The notes beneath the pieces were generated by a model. That model was not told where the DNA came from. It ran no database searches and was given only the letters and a program-made list of their open reading frames with translations. Shown here piece by piece: positions 16,067 through 25,548 of a DNA stretch of 64,000 bases (position 1 is the stretch's first letter; every line of letters starts with the position of its first letter). Made by a program: the position numbers and the translations under genes. Source of the DNA: Phycisphaerae bacterium (GTDB lineage: Bacteria; Planctomycetota; Phycisphaerae; Tepidisphaerales; Tepidisphaeraceae); the NCBI GenBank assembly GCA_025924315.1, contig JAICIO010000016.1, positions 1-64,000 of the forward strand. Direction: 5' to 3'.

Positions 16067-17542
16067 CTAAAAATCATCCGCCGTCAGCTCGACACCGTCT
16101 TTTACTTCGCCGGGTTTGAGATCGACGATCACCGCCGATTCTTCCTTCGACCTTTGCCGGGCCTCGACAAACGGTGCCACCTGGATCGACTGCTCGGTCG
16201 GCCGGATCAGGGTCAGTTCGAAATGGCCGCTTTTATCGGTGTGGGTGTTCGGTCCGCTGAAACTCGCATCGAGATGGTCTGTCGCGAAGGCTTTCACTTC
16301 GCGATTGGCGACGGGGTGGCCGTTCTTATCGACGACTCGACCCTTCACCGTCGCGCCGCGGGTGAGGTGGATCTTGATGTTGTCGATCTGCTGCCCGGGC
16401 GTCGTTTTCATCGGCGTGCTCACACCCTCTGCGAAGGACTGGCCCATGTCGCGCGCCATCACGTTGCACGCTTCGTCAAAACTCGCGGGAATTTTCAGTT
16501 CAAACGTGCCGTCGTCTTTGGTGATGACCATGAGCTTCGACGACACAACGATGTCGCCCGATTTGGAAATGATCGGCTCGACCATCGCTCCGCCGCGCGG
16601 TTTGCCCGTGGGATCCACGACAAGTCCGCTGACGGTCACCGCCTTCTCCATGAAGATCGTGACCGGCTTCATGTCCGGTTTGATATCGAAACCCGCGACG
16701 TCGGTCTGCGAGACGAGCCCGACGCCCTCGGGCGATTTGCCGTCCGGGTCGAGGTTGTCTTCGGACCAGAATCGCGCGTGATTCGGACTGGAGATTACGA
16801 ATACCAGCTTGCCGGGGAATAAGTTCGGGAATGTGACGATGCCGTGCGAATCGCTCGTCGCGGTCATCTGCTTTTGATTCCTGATCCAGATTTTCACGCC
16901 TTCGATCGGCACGGTCGATTCGCTGTCGACAAATTTCGCGACGAACGAAATCCCCGCGGAAAGTTGAATGTCCTGCGTCTTGTGCTCACCGTCGCCGATC
17001 GTCGCCGCAATGCGCGCAACGCCCGCGCCCGGCACGCGCACCTGCAGGTGATAATCGTCCGCCGCGACGAGTAGCTTGTAATGCCCATCCGCATCGGTCG
17101 TCGTCGTCGTCCAGACGTGATCGATATAGAAATGATCCGCCTTCTTCGGCCCCTGATCGCCACGAACTTCGACATTCGGCAGCGGCTTCCCATCCGACGA
17201 TCGCACGACGCCCTCGAAATACGTGTGGTCGTTCAGGTGTATAACGAGATCGCCGACGCCGGTGTCCTGCTTCAGAATGTAGTGGGGCGAGAGACCTTTC
17301 TTCGAGAATCGCAGCTCAATGAGCTGATTGGGCGCGAGACCCTTGAGAAGAAACGCGCCGTTCTTGTCCGTCCGCGTCTGATCGCCCGGCTGGCTCGTCC
17401 ACGCATCGACGAGCACGCCTTCGATCGGTTGATCTTTGTCGTTGAGCACACGGCCGGCAATCTGCCCGCGGCGTACATCAGCAAATGCATTGGTAGCAAA
17501 TGCAATGACTACGATAAGCAACCAGATGGGAGGGCGAGGCAC
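16067..17542 (-). CDS. Secreted protein with repeated carboxypeptidase-regulatory-like domains
   Basis: 491 residues. A signal peptide (IWLLIVVIAFATNAFA) is followed by several seven-strand beta-sandwich units of the carboxypeptidase regulatory-like (CarboxypepD_reg/SpaA-like) type. Each is marked by GxVxxxxGxPxxGxxV: AGRVLNDKDQPIEGVLV at about residue 29, EGVVRSSDGKPLPNVEV at about 110, SGLVVDPTGKPRGGAMV, and KGRVVDKNGHPVANREV. Such proteins are periplasmic or surface adhesive/structural modules. The start is a GTG at 17542 that lies inside a P9 palindrome, so the repeat arm encodes the first residues of the signal peptide (PRPP). No catalytic domain is present. Confidence 0.8.
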   Translation of the reverse strand: MPRPPIWLLIVVIAFATNAFADVRRGQIAGRVLNDKDQPIEGVLVDAWTSQPGDQTRTDKNGAFLLKGLAPNQLIELRFSKKGLSPHYILKQDTGVGDLVIHLNDHTYFEGVVRSSDGKPLPNVEVRGDQGPKKADHFYIDHVWTTTTTDADGHYKLLVAADDYHLQVRVPGAGVARIAATIGDGEHKTQDIQLSAGISFVAKFVDSESTVPIEGVKIWIRNQKQMTATSDSHGIVTFPNLFPGKLVFVISSPNHARFWSEDNLDPDGKSPEGVGLVSQTDVAGFDIKPDMKPVTIFMEKAVTVSGLVVDPTGKPRGGAMVEPIISKSGDIVVSSKLMVITKDDGTFELKIPASFDEACNVMARDMGQSFAEGVSTPMKTTPGQQIDNIKIHLTRGATVKGRVVDKNGHPVANREVKAFATDHLDASFSGPNTHTDKSGHFELTLIRPTEQSIQVAPFVEARQRSKEESAVIVDLKPGEVKDGVELTADDF

Positions 17543-17599
17543 CCGCCGAGCCGCATTTTGCTAACGAATACCGGCTCGGCTGGAGCCTCGCCCTCCCAT
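17527..17599. repeat. P9 palindrome, copy 2, overlapping a gene start
   Basis: TGGGAGGGCGAGGCACCCGC pairs with GCGGCTC-type arm ending GGAGCCTCGCCCTCCCA. The GTG start and first codons of the gene ending at 16067 lie in its left arm. Confidence 0.85.
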
Positions 17600-17617
17600 G
17601 ATCGTCATTCGCGACTC

Positions 17618-18526
17618 CTATTGCTTCTTGAGTTTCGTCACGCGGCCGGTGCTGATCCACTCGACGACGTAGATGTCGCCCTTTGAATCGACGCAGCAGG
17701 CGTGGGGACTGCTGAATTTGCCGGGCTTGAGCTTGTCCTGGATGTTTGGCCAGCCTTCGGTCTTCGGCGCCTCGGGATCGTCACCGAGCACGGCCACGGG
17801 GTTGTCGTTCTTGTCGAGGATCGTGACTCGGGCCTGAAGGTCTGGGATGCACATCTCGTCTTTGAACTGGAAGAAGCAGCACGGCTGTTTCATTTCGGCG
17901 GTGATGAAGCGCTTGTGTTTGCCATCGAGTGTGAAGACCTGGATGCGGTTGTTGCCACGATCAGCGACGTAGAGTTCGGGCTCCACTTTTCGCGTGTCGA
18001 CCCATCCGCCGTGCGGGCATTTCAGTTTGCCGGGCTCGGTGCCGTCTCCGCCGAAGGAATCTTTGTATTTCGCGTCGGCGCTATAGCGATGGACCCAGGG
18101 TTGACCGTAGCCGTCGAAGACGTAGAAATCGCCGTTGGGCGCGACGCAGACGTCGGTCGGTTTGAACTTCTCGGGCGTGTCGTAGATGTCGGCCCGCGGC
18201 GGTTGGCCGATGGTGAAAATCACTTCGCCGTCGAGGGTGGTCTTGGTGATCTTCTGTGCGGCGTAGTCCGCGAAGTAGAGATATTCCTTTCCGCCTTCCT
18301 TGCTCAGAAACATGCCGTGCGCACCGTCCTTGAACTGTTTGCCCCATGATTTGATGAAGTTGCCGGCGGAATCGAACACGCACACCGCGTCTTCGCTCTG
18401 GTTGTGAACGTACACGTTGTCCTTCGCATCGGTGACGACGCCGTGCGTGTAGCCGAGCTTTTTGCCGGCGGGGAGCTTGCCGAATTCGGCCCACTCATAG
18501 ATGTGCGATCCGCTGCCGAGTTTCAT
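17618..18526 (-). CDS. NHL/six-bladed beta-propeller protein
   Basis: About 302 residues of repeated propeller blades with the NHL-like pattern GVVTDAKDNVYVHNQ, VCVAPNGDFYVFDG, LYVADRGNNRIQVFTLDG and CCVDSKGDIYVVEW. Such propellers act as ligand- or protein-binding scaffolds; some are peptidyl-glycine lyase-like or lactonase-like, but no catalytic set is certain here. The ATG at 18526 starts just before the first blade. An upstream in-frame start at 18589 would add a hydrophobic stretch resembling a weak signal peptide, so export is uncertain. A run HGMF...GGKEY and two Cys pairs (QPCCFF, HACCVD) are notable. Confidence 0.75.
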   Translation of the reverse strand: MKLGSGSHIYEWAEFGKLPAGKKLGYTHGVVTDAKDNVYVHNQSEDAVCVFDSAGNFIKSWGKQFKDGAHGMFLSKEGGKEYLYFADYAAQKITKTTLDGEVIFTIGQPPRADIYDTPEKFKPTDVCVAPNGDFYVFDGYGQPWVHRYSADAKYKDSFGGDGTEPGKLKCPHGGWVDTRKVEPELYVADRGNNRIQVFTLDGKHKRFITAEMKQPCCFFQFKDEMCIPDLQARVTILDKNDNPVAVLGDDPEAPKTEGWPNIQDKLKPGKFSSPHACCVDSKGDIYVVEWISTGRVTKLKKQ

Positions 18527-18609
18527 TGTGTTTTCCCTTCGTGGTAAAAGTGGGAGGGTTATCAAAATCGAGAGATGCGCGAAATGCAAATGCGCGCCGC
18601 GCCTTCACT

Positions 18610-18733
18610 CCCTCTCCCCATCGGGGAGAGGGCAGGGGAGAGGGGCTAGCGGCGCTCGAGTTGGATGACCCGTCGTTTACGAATCATGCACTCAGCCCCT
18701 CTCCCCCGCCCTCTCCCCGGTGGGGAGCGGGAG
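18610..18733. repeat. P10 palindrome (CCCTCTCCCC), divergent gap, supplies an RBS
   Basis: CCTCTCCCCATCGGGGAGAGG forms one hairpin; AGCCCCTCTCCCCCGCCC and GGTGGGGAGCGGGAG complete a larger inverted repeat. The last arm, GGGGAGCGGGAG, immediately precedes the ATG at 18735 and probably acts as its ribosome binding site. Confidence 0.75.
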
Positions 18734-18734
18734 A

Positions 18735-20456
18735 ATGGCTCTTGATATGCGAAGATTGCTCTGCTTGCTCGCGTTTCTCGGCTCGACAACTTTTGCACAA
18801 ACCAAGCTCACCGGTCCGCCGCCGCAGATTCGGATCGCGATCATCGGCAATCCGGTCACCGCCGTCGAATGGAACGACGAATCGGTGAAGGCCATCGCCG
18901 ACGCCGGCTATAACGCGGTGCAGCTCAACATCGCGTGGGGCGGGCGACCGCATGGCGAGCCGCTGAACCTTCGCGACGTCGTTGGCATCCCGGGCCAGCC
19001 GCTCGATGCGAAGGTGAAAGCACGCCAGCCGCAATTCCACGAGCGCATCCGCCTCGCGAAGAAGTGCGGGCTCAAGACGCTGTTTCACTTCGGCTCGCCT
19101 TACATGTGGCGCGATCCGGACACCGGCGAGGTGAAGTGGAATTCGCCGGAGGCATTCAAGAAGCCGTTCTTCGATGTCGGGAATCCGAAGCTTGTTGAGT
19201 ACGAAACGGGATTGCTGAAGGAATTCCGCAGGGAGTTTCCGGAGGTCGACGACATCCTGGTTTACACCTATGACCAGGATGCGTGGCAGGCGTGGCAGTT
19301 TGGATCGAGCGCGTATTCGCGGGGCGTTCCGCTGCACGAGCGGCTTCCTGTGTATTTGAAGCAATTGCAACAAGTCTGGACCCACGGGGGCAGCGATCAC
19401 CGCATGTGGTGGGAACCGTGGGAACTGTCGGCGGGGCAGATCTACAAGATCATTCCGCAGCTTCCTAAAGACAATTTCGGGATGATCATCCACTGCAACA
19501 TCGCCGAAGCGCAGATCGCCAAGCCGGTGGATTTGTGGTTCAAGAACGTCGCGCGGCTGTGCCAGCAGAACGGCCTGCCGGTGATCGGCGAAGGGGCGTT
19601 CGGCGAGGTGACGGAGGAGACGCAGGATCTGGCGATTCCGTGCCCGCGGCTCGCGGATCAGCAATACCTCACGATGGCGAACGTGCCGGGGGTGGTCGGG
19701 ATTAAGGAGTATTTCGGCTGCATTCCGCTCTCGGGCGATTTGAACTTCGCGATGGTTCGCGCGCGGCAGCTGCATTCGGAGGCCTCGACAGACGAGTTGC
19801 TTCAGCAGATCACCGCAAAATTCGGCGCACAGCAGGCCAATGTCCTCAAGTTATGCGATGAGATGACGGAGGCGATGCTGATCTACCCGTGGGAGGCGTC
19901 GTGGATGTTTCGCCTGACGAGTCACGCGTCGACCGATCACGGCTGGAGCGCTGCCGTCATTCGCGGGCAGATGGCGGACACGCCGAGTTGGAACGCCACG
20001 CGTCGCGCGAAATTCATGAAGACCAATGACCAGAACGATCATCCGGATTTATTGGAAGACGTTCAGCTGCGATGCGAAGTGGCCGCGGATCACTTCGCGA
20101 AGGGATTGGAGATTTCTCGCAAGCTCGAGAAGAGCGATCCGAAGTTTGCGCAGACGACGAAGGACATCGACATTTTCCTCCGCGTCGCGCGCAGCTTTGC
20201 GCTGCACATCCGCGAGACGCTTGTCGCACGGATGTTGCGCGAGGATCTGGAACAGAAGAAGCCGATGGAAGAGAAGCTCGTGGCAGAGATGAAGAAGCTG
20301 CTTGCGGACGATGTCGAGAATCAGCACGGCAAGGGCCGCGTCGTCGAGAAGCAGGCGGAGTTTGAGAAGGACCCGGAGAAGTTCATCCGCAGCGAGCTCG
20401 TGCCGACCGACAAGACGATCGGCGAGCGGGGGATCTGGTCGGTAACGACGCGATAG
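18735..20456 (+). CDS. Secreted protein, probable TIM-barrel glycosidase-like fold
   Basis: 573 residues. Signal peptide MRRLLCLLAFLGSTTFAQ. The following 350 residues have TIM-barrel-like alternation: ADAGYNAVQLNIAWG, then KKCGLKTLFHFGSPYMW, DDILVYTYDQDAWQ, WWEPWELSAGQIY and NGLPVIGEGAFGE. Acidic residues at strand ends (YDQD, WEPWE, GEG) are placed as in glycoside hydrolases, but no family signature is certain. The C-terminal 200 residues are helical and charged. The start at 18735 follows the purine-rich arm of the P10 repeat. Convergent with the RND operon. Confidence 0.65.
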   Translation: MALDMRRLLCLLAFLGSTTFAQTKLTGPPPQIRIAIIGNPVTAVEWNDESVKAIADAGYNAVQLNIAWGGRPHGEPLNLRDVVGIPGQPLDAKVKARQPQFHERIRLAKKCGLKTLFHFGSPYMWRDPDTGEVKWNSPEAFKKPFFDVGNPKLVEYETGLLKEFRREFPEVDDILVYTYDQDAWQAWQFGSSAYSRGVPLHERLPVYLKQLQQVWTHGGSDHRMWWEPWELSAGQIYKIIPQLPKDNFGMIIHCNIAEAQIAKPVDLWFKNVARLCQQNGLPVIGEGAFGEVTEETQDLAIPCPRLADQQYLTMANVPGVVGIKEYFGCIPLSGDLNFAMVRARQLHSEASTDELLQQITAKFGAQQANVLKLCDEMTEAMLIYPWEASWMFRLTSHASTDHGWSAAVIRGQMADTPSWNATRRAKFMKTNDQNDHPDLLEDVQLRCEVAADHFAKGLEISRKLEKSDPKFAQTTKDIDIFLRVARSFALHIRETLVARMLREDLEQKKPMEEKLVAEMKKLLADDVENQHGKGRVVEKQAEFEKDPEKFIRSELVPTDKTIGERGIWSVTTR

Positions 20457-20475
20457 GCTAGAGGTCTAGGGACAT

Positions 20476-20665
20476 GTCATCCTGAGCGAAGCGAAGGATC
20501 TCGATATCGAACGCGTGGCGTGATCTCGAGATCGTTCGCTTCGCTCAGAGTCTGTGATTTTTTGCGTGGCGAGGGCGTCTCGCCCTCGCATTTGCGGCTA
20601 CCGCCGCGTTCGCGAGGGCAAGATGCCCTCGCCACGCTGAAAAGATCACATGCTCTCAGGATGAC
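20476..20665. repeat. 190-bp composite palindrome, copy 1 (P3 inside P2)
   Basis: Outer arms GTCATCCTGAGCGAAGCG and CTCAGGATGAC with a second CTTCGCTCAGAGT arm; inside, a 70-bp P3 palindrome (20566-20635: GTGGCGAGGGCGTCTCGCCC to GGGCAAGATGCCCTCGCCAC). The second copy at 44986-45175 has the same length and order. It fills the convergent gap before the membrane-fusion protein gene. Confidence 0.88.
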
Positions 20666-20695
20666 ATTGGGCGAAATTTTGCAGACGCCACAATT

Positions 20696-22015
20696 CTACT
20701 TTGCCGACGCTTGCTCGCTCTTCGGTTTTGGCGTGTCGGTTTTGTCGGCTACGGTTTTGCTGACAACGCTCACGTCCACACCTTCCGCCAGCCGCTCGCC
20801 GGGGTTGGTGACGATGGATTCGTTCCCGGTCAAACCGCTGCGCGCTTCGATCTCGGTGCCGTAGTCGCGGCCGACTTCGATGGATTTGGACTTCACCTTG
20901 TTGTCCTCGACCGCCCACACGCGCGTGCCCTTGGAATCGAACACGACGGCGCTGGTCGGCACCATAATTGGAGGCTCGGCCGGTTTCACGACAATCCGCA
21001 CGGTGCCGTACATGCCGGACTTGAGCGCGCCGTCCTTGTTGGGCACGTCGATCTCATATCGAAGCGTGCGCGCCTGAGGATCGAGCGCGCCGGTCGAGCG
21101 CGTCACGACGCCGGGAAATTCCCGGCCGGGATAGTTCGGCACGCTCACAAACGCCTGCTCGCCAATCGCTACCGAATTGATGTACTGCTGCGCGACGTTC
21201 ACGAAAATGCGCAGCGTATCCGACTGCACGACGCGGAAAAGTTCCTTGCCGTCGCCGGTGTTGGTCGGCGAAAGCAGTGCGCCGACGTCATAGTTGCGGC
21301 TCATGATCACGCCGTCGAACGGGGCATAAACCTTTTCAAAGCTCTGCGTCGCCTGAAGGCGCTGCACCGCCGCGGTGGCGACCAGCTCGCTGGCCTTCGC
21401 GGCATTCATCGCCGCTTTCGCCTGATCGCTCGCCGCGGTTTTTTCGTCGAGTTCCTGCACCGTCACACCGCCGGTCCTGGTCAGACCCGCAAAGCGCACC
21501 CGCGTGCGCTCGGCGAGGTCGAAGTCGTTCTGCGCCTTGGCGTAGTTGGCCTTGGCCTGGTCGACCGTCGCTTTTGCCTGGTTGAGATCCGCATCGACTT
21601 CCGGCGCTTCGATCTCCGCGAGCAACTCGCCGGCCTTCACGTGTGCGCCGATATCGACGTACTGCTTGCCGAGATAACCGTTGGCCCGCGGGAAGATCGA
21701 CGTCTCCTGGAATGCGCGGATATCGCCGGGCACCATGAGATCGAACGGTTTCGACTCGCGCGTCGGCACCATCACGTCGACGGTCGGCGGCGCGTCGGCA
21801 GAGTCGGTTTCGGCGTCGAGTTTTGCGATACGATCGGCTCGCGGGAACCAGCCGAGGGCGAAAAGCCCGGCGAACGCTGCAAGCGCGATGATCGTCGCGA
21901 CGATCACCCATCCGGTGTGGATCTTCGGCAGATCCGTCGGGATCTGGTCGTGGTCGTCATGAGCAGCATCGTTTGGGTGTTGCTGCGTTCGTTCTTGTGT
22001 AAGGGTATCGGACAT
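20696..22015 (-). CDS. RND efflux membrane-fusion protein
   Basis: 439-residue periplasmic adaptor (HlyD/AcrA type). A cytoplasmic His/Asp-rich tail is followed by one membrane anchor at about residues 35-57. The lipoyl half-motifs are GYLGKQYVDIGAHVKAGELL and VYAPFDGVIMSRNYDVGALL, flanking a coiled-coil hairpin (residues 130-215), then beta-barrel and membrane-proximal domains. It begins one base into the end of the permease gene and is the last gene of a MarR-permease-adaptor operon. No TolC-like outer-membrane channel is in the window, so the tripartite pump would need one from elsewhere. Confidence 0.93.
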   Translation of the reverse strand: MSDTLTQERTQQHPNDAAHDDHDQIPTDLPKIHTGWVIVATIIALAAFAGLFALGWFPRADRIAKLDAETDSADAPPTVDVMVPTRESKPFDLMVPGDIRAFQETSIFPRANGYLGKQYVDIGAHVKAGELLAEIEAPEVDADLNQAKATVDQAKANYAKAQNDFDLAERTRVRFAGLTRTGGVTVQELDEKTAASDQAKAAMNAAKASELVATAAVQRLQATQSFEKVYAPFDGVIMSRNYDVGALLSPTNTGDGKELFRVVQSDTLRIFVNVAQQYINSVAIGEQAFVSVPNYPGREFPGVVTRSTGALDPQARTLRYEIDVPNKDGALKSGMYGTVRIVVKPAEPPIMVPTSAVVFDSKGTRVWAVEDNKVKSKSIEVGRDYGTEIEARSGLTGNESIVTNPGERLAEGVDVSVVSKTVADKTDTPKPKSEQASAK

Positions 22016-25000
22016 TACATCAACTCCTCTTCGACCTGAGTCACAGGCGCTTTCTTCCGCAGGGCGCTGTAGACGACCGGCACGAAGAACAGGGTGGTAA
22101 ACGTAGCGAGCGCAAGTCCGCCGATGACTGCGCGGCCGAGCGGGGCGTTCTGCTCGCCGCCGTCGCCGAGGCCTAAGGACATCGGCAGCATGCCGATGAT
22201 CATCGCCAGCGCCGTCATGATGACCGGCCGCAGGCGGGTCAAGCCGGCGGCCAGGGCAGCGTCGTGCGCATCCTTGCCGAGCTTGCGCTGGTCATTGGCA
22301 AACGTGATCATCAGAATCGAGTTCGCGGTCGCGACGCCGATCGACATGATCGCGCCCATCATCGCCGGCACGCTGATCGTGGTGTGCGTCGCAAAGAGGA
22401 TCCACAAAATGCCCGCGAGCGCGCCCGGCAAGGCCATCAGGATGATCAGCGGGTCCATCCACGACTGGAAATTGATCACCATCAGCAGGTAAACGAGCAC
22501 GACGGCGAAGATCATGCCGGAGCCCAGGCCGATGAACGACGAACGCATGCTCTCGATCTGCCCGCGCAAATGCACGGTCGACCCGCGGGGCAGGTCCTTC
22601 TGATAACGGTCCACAACTTCCTGGACGCGATTCGCGACCGATCCCAGGTCCGTGCCCGCGACGCCCATCTGAACGTCGAACGTCGGGTTGATGTTGTAGT
22701 GCGTTGCGTTCGTCGGCGTGGCGCCTCGAGCGACGGAGGCGACGTTCCCGAGCAATTGAGCTTCGCCGGTATTTGGAATGAGCGGCGTGTTTTCCAGCGC
22801 GTTCACCGAGCTCATCCGATACTGCGGGGTCTGCACGAGGATGTTGTAGTTGACGCCGTTGACTGGATTCATCCAGAAGTTCGGCGCTGTCTGCTGGCTC
22901 GACGAAAGCGAGATGAGCAAGTCGCTGGCGACTTCTTTTTGTGTCATGCCAAGCTGGTCGGCCATGTCGCGATTAACGTTCACGCGGATTTCCGGCGTGT
23001 CAGTCACCTGCGCCAGGCGAATGTCGGCGGCGCCGGGGATCTTGCGGATATCGGCGAGCATCGCCTTGGCGATCTGGGCGTTCTTCGCCGAGTTGGGCAT
23101 CGGGCCTGTCACCTGCACGTCGATCGACGCCGGCAGACCGAAGTTCAGCACCTGCGTCGCGATATCGGACGGCTGGAAGAAGCAGACGAGCTGCGGAAAT
23201 TTCTCCGCGAGCTTCTTTCGCAGATCGTGCTGGTACTGCGCGGTCGGATGGTGATTCTCCTTGAGCGACACGAGGATCTCACCGTCGGCGGCGCTCATCA
23301 TTGATCCGTCGCTGAGCGAGAGGTTGATGGTGCTGTTGGGGATGCCGATGTTGTCGATCAGCGTTTCGACCTCATTGGCCGGGATCGTGTCGCGAATCAC
23401 CGCTTCGACTTGCGCGTAATACCGCTCGGTTTCTTCCAGTCTCGTCCCGGCGGGAGCGCGCACATGCAGGCGAAGCTGCCCGGCATCAACCGAGGGGAAG
23501 AAGTCCTGCCCGATGATCGGGATGAGTGCGAGCGAACCGATCGCGAGGATCGCGAACACAACCGTAACGGCGCCGCGGTGTGCGAGCGCCCAGGCGAGCA
23601 ATCCACCGTAGATTCGACGGAGCCGCTCGAACTGCGCGTTGAAAGCGTCGTGCACCCGCCAGATCAAATCGAACGCGGCGATGATGTACACCACCGCGAC
23701 GAATGCCACGAGTCCCAGGCAGATCATCGCGAGTGTTCGCCAGTGCAGGTTCATGAAAGCCTGGATCGCTTGCGCTTTCCCGTCGCTTAAGTATGGAACG
23801 TGGCCATCTCTCCACGCTGTCGCCACCAGCAGGACGAATGAACCCATAAGATTCACGACGACGAAAATCGCGACGATGAGCAGGATCAGCGTCCCCCAAC
23901 TCATTTTCGTCGAGTGCTGCTCCTTCGGCGGCAGTTCGCCGTGATGTTCTTTGGCGTAGATCGCCGCCTTGGCGTGCGGGTCTTCCGGATCGAGCTCGCC
24001 GCCATAACGTTCGACTTCGCCGGCGAGCAGGTAATGCACCATCGTCGGCACGAGCGTTCGGCTGAGGATATAGCTCGTCATCATCGCGAAGACGACGGCC
24101 ATCGACAGGGGCGTGAAGAGGTACTTCGCGGCGCCGGTGATGAACACAACCGGCACGAACACGATGCAGATACACAAAGTCGAAACGAACGCGGGCACCG
24201 CGATCTGCTGAGCGCCGTCGAGAATCGCCTTCACCAGCCGCTTGCGCTGATGCAGGTTGCGGTGGATGTTTTCGATCTCCACCGTCGCGTCATCGACGAG
24301 AATGCCGACCGCCAGCGCCATTCCGCCGAGCGTCATCACGTTCAGCGTCTCGCCGAGGAAATACAGGACGATGATCGAGACGAGAATCGACAGCGGGATC
24401 GAGATCACGACGATCAGCGTGCTGCGCCACGATCCCAGGAACAGCAGGATCATCAGCCCGGTCAAACCGGCGGCGATCGCGGCCTCTTTCACGACGCCTT
24501 CAACCGATGCGCGCACGAAGATCGATTGATCGAACATCGGCGTGATCACCAGATCTTTCGGAAGCGTCGCCGCAGCGCGGGGCAAGGCCTCCTTCACGCC
24601 TTTCACAACGTCCAGCGTCGAGACGTTGCCATTTTTCAGGATCGAGAGCAGCACGCCGCCTTTACCGTCGGCATGCACGACGTTGGTCTGCACGGCATAG
24701 CCGTCGCGCACGTTGGCGACGTCACGGATGTAGATCGTGCTGCCGTTGACGGTCTTAATGGGAAGATCATTGAGGTGCTGCGCGATTTCCGGGCTGCCAT
24801 TCAGACGAATCGGATATTCCTGCTTGCCGATCTTCGATGTGCCCGCGGGCAGGATCAGGTTCTGCGCGTTCACCGCGTTGGAAACGTCGGCCGGGGAGAT
24901 GCCGTACGCATAAAGCTTTTCCGGCTCCAGATCGACCATGATCTGGCGCTGCTTTCCACCGTACGGATATGGAATTTCCACGCCCGGGACCGTGATCAAC

Positions 25001-25497
25001 TCTTTTCGCAGCCCGTTGATCGCCAGATCAAACAGGCTCTGCTCGGGAAGCGTTTTGCTCGAAAGCGAGAGCTGCAAAATCGGCACGTCGGACGCGCTGT
25101 AACGAATGATCAGCGGCGGCTGTGTGCCCGGCGGCATATTACGCGTCGCGGTTTGCGCGATCGCCGTCACCTGCGCGGTCGCTTCTTCGATGTTGGCGTT
25201 CTTCTGAAAGTAAATCTTGATAATCCCACGGCCGTTGAGCGACTGGCTTTCGATGTGTTCGATGTCGTCGACTGTCGTCGTGAGGATGCGCTCGAAGTTG
25301 CCCGTGATGCGCTTTTCCATCTCGTCGGCGGGCATGCCTTCGTAGTTAAACGCGACCGAGATGACCGGGATGTTAATGTTCGGGAAGATGTCGACCGGCA
25401 TCCACAGGAAGACAATGAGCGCGCCAAGAATCGCCACCAGCATCGCTGCGACGACAAATGTGTAGGGCCGACGAAGTGCGAGACGAACGATCCACAT
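22015..25497 (-). CDS. RND multidrug-type efflux permease with an inserted membrane segment
   Basis: 1160-residue proton-driven inner-membrane exporter of the hydrophobe/amphiphile (AcrB) class. Proton-relay acidic pair in GILVDDATVEIENIH (helix 4); two large periplasmic loops; conserved MWIVRLALRRPYT start and GGLALATFTTLFFVPVVYS end. It is about 110-120 residues longer than AcrB. The extra length lies between the two halves, roughly residues 500-625, and contains two hydrophobic helices (TLILLIVAIFVVVNLMGS and LAMICLGLVAFVAVVYIIA). Fifty-one bases separate it from the MarR gene upstream. Confidence 0.93.
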   Translation of the reverse strand: MWIVRLALRRPYTFVVAAMLVAILGALIVFLWMPVDIFPNINIPVISVAFNYEGMPADEMEKRITGNFERILTTTVDDIEHIESQSLNGRGIIKIYFQKNANIEEATAQVTAIAQTATRNMPPGTQPPLIIRYSASDVPILQLSLSSKTLPEQSLFDLAINGLRKELITVPGVEIPYPYGGKQRQIMVDLEPEKLYAYGISPADVSNAVNAQNLILPAGTSKIGKQEYPIRLNGSPEIAQHLNDLPIKTVNGSTIYIRDVANVRDGYAVQTNVVHADGKGGVLLSILKNGNVSTLDVVKGVKEALPRAAATLPKDLVITPMFDQSIFVRASVEGVVKEAAIAAGLTGLMILLFLGSWRSTLIVVISIPLSILVSIIVLYFLGETLNVMTLGGMALAVGILVDDATVEIENIHRNLHQRKRLVKAILDGAQQIAVPAFVSTLCICIVFVPVVFITGAAKYLFTPLSMAVVFAMMTSYILSRTLVPTMVHYLLAGEVERYGGELDPEDPHAKAAIYAKEHHGELPPKEQHSTKMSWGTLILLIVAIFVVVNLMGSFVLLVATAWRDGHVPYLSDGKAQAIQAFMNLHWRTLAMICLGLVAFVAVVYIIAAFDLIWRVHDAFNAQFERLRRIYGGLLAWALAHRGAVTVVFAILAIGSLALIPIIGQDFFPSVDAGQLRLHVRAPAGTRLEETERYYAQVEAVIRDTIPANEVETLIDNIGIPNSTINLSLSDGSMMSAADGEILVSLKENHHPTAQYQHDLRKKLAEKFPQLVCFFQPSDIATQVLNFGLPASIDVQVTGPMPNSAKNAQIAKAMLADIRKIPGAADIRLAQVTDTPEIRVNVNRDMADQLGMTQKEVASDLLISLSSSQQTAPNFWMNPVNGVNYNILVQTPQYRMSSVNALENTPLIPNTGEAQLLGNVASVARGATPTNATHYNINPTFDVQMGVAGTDLGSVANRVQEVVDRYQKDLPRGSTVHLRGQIESMRSSFIGLGSGMIFAVVLVYLLMVINFQSWMDPLIILMALPGALAGILWILFATHTTISVPAMMGAIMSIGVATANSILMITFANDQRKLGKDAHDAALAAGLTRLRPVIMTALAMIIGMLPMSLGLGDGGEQNAPLGRAVIGGLALATFTTLFFVPVVYSALRKKAPVTQVEEELM

Positions 25498-25548
25498 AAA
25501 CAGCTCGAATCAAATCAAAGGAGCCAGGAGCCAGAAGAAAGGAACGAG

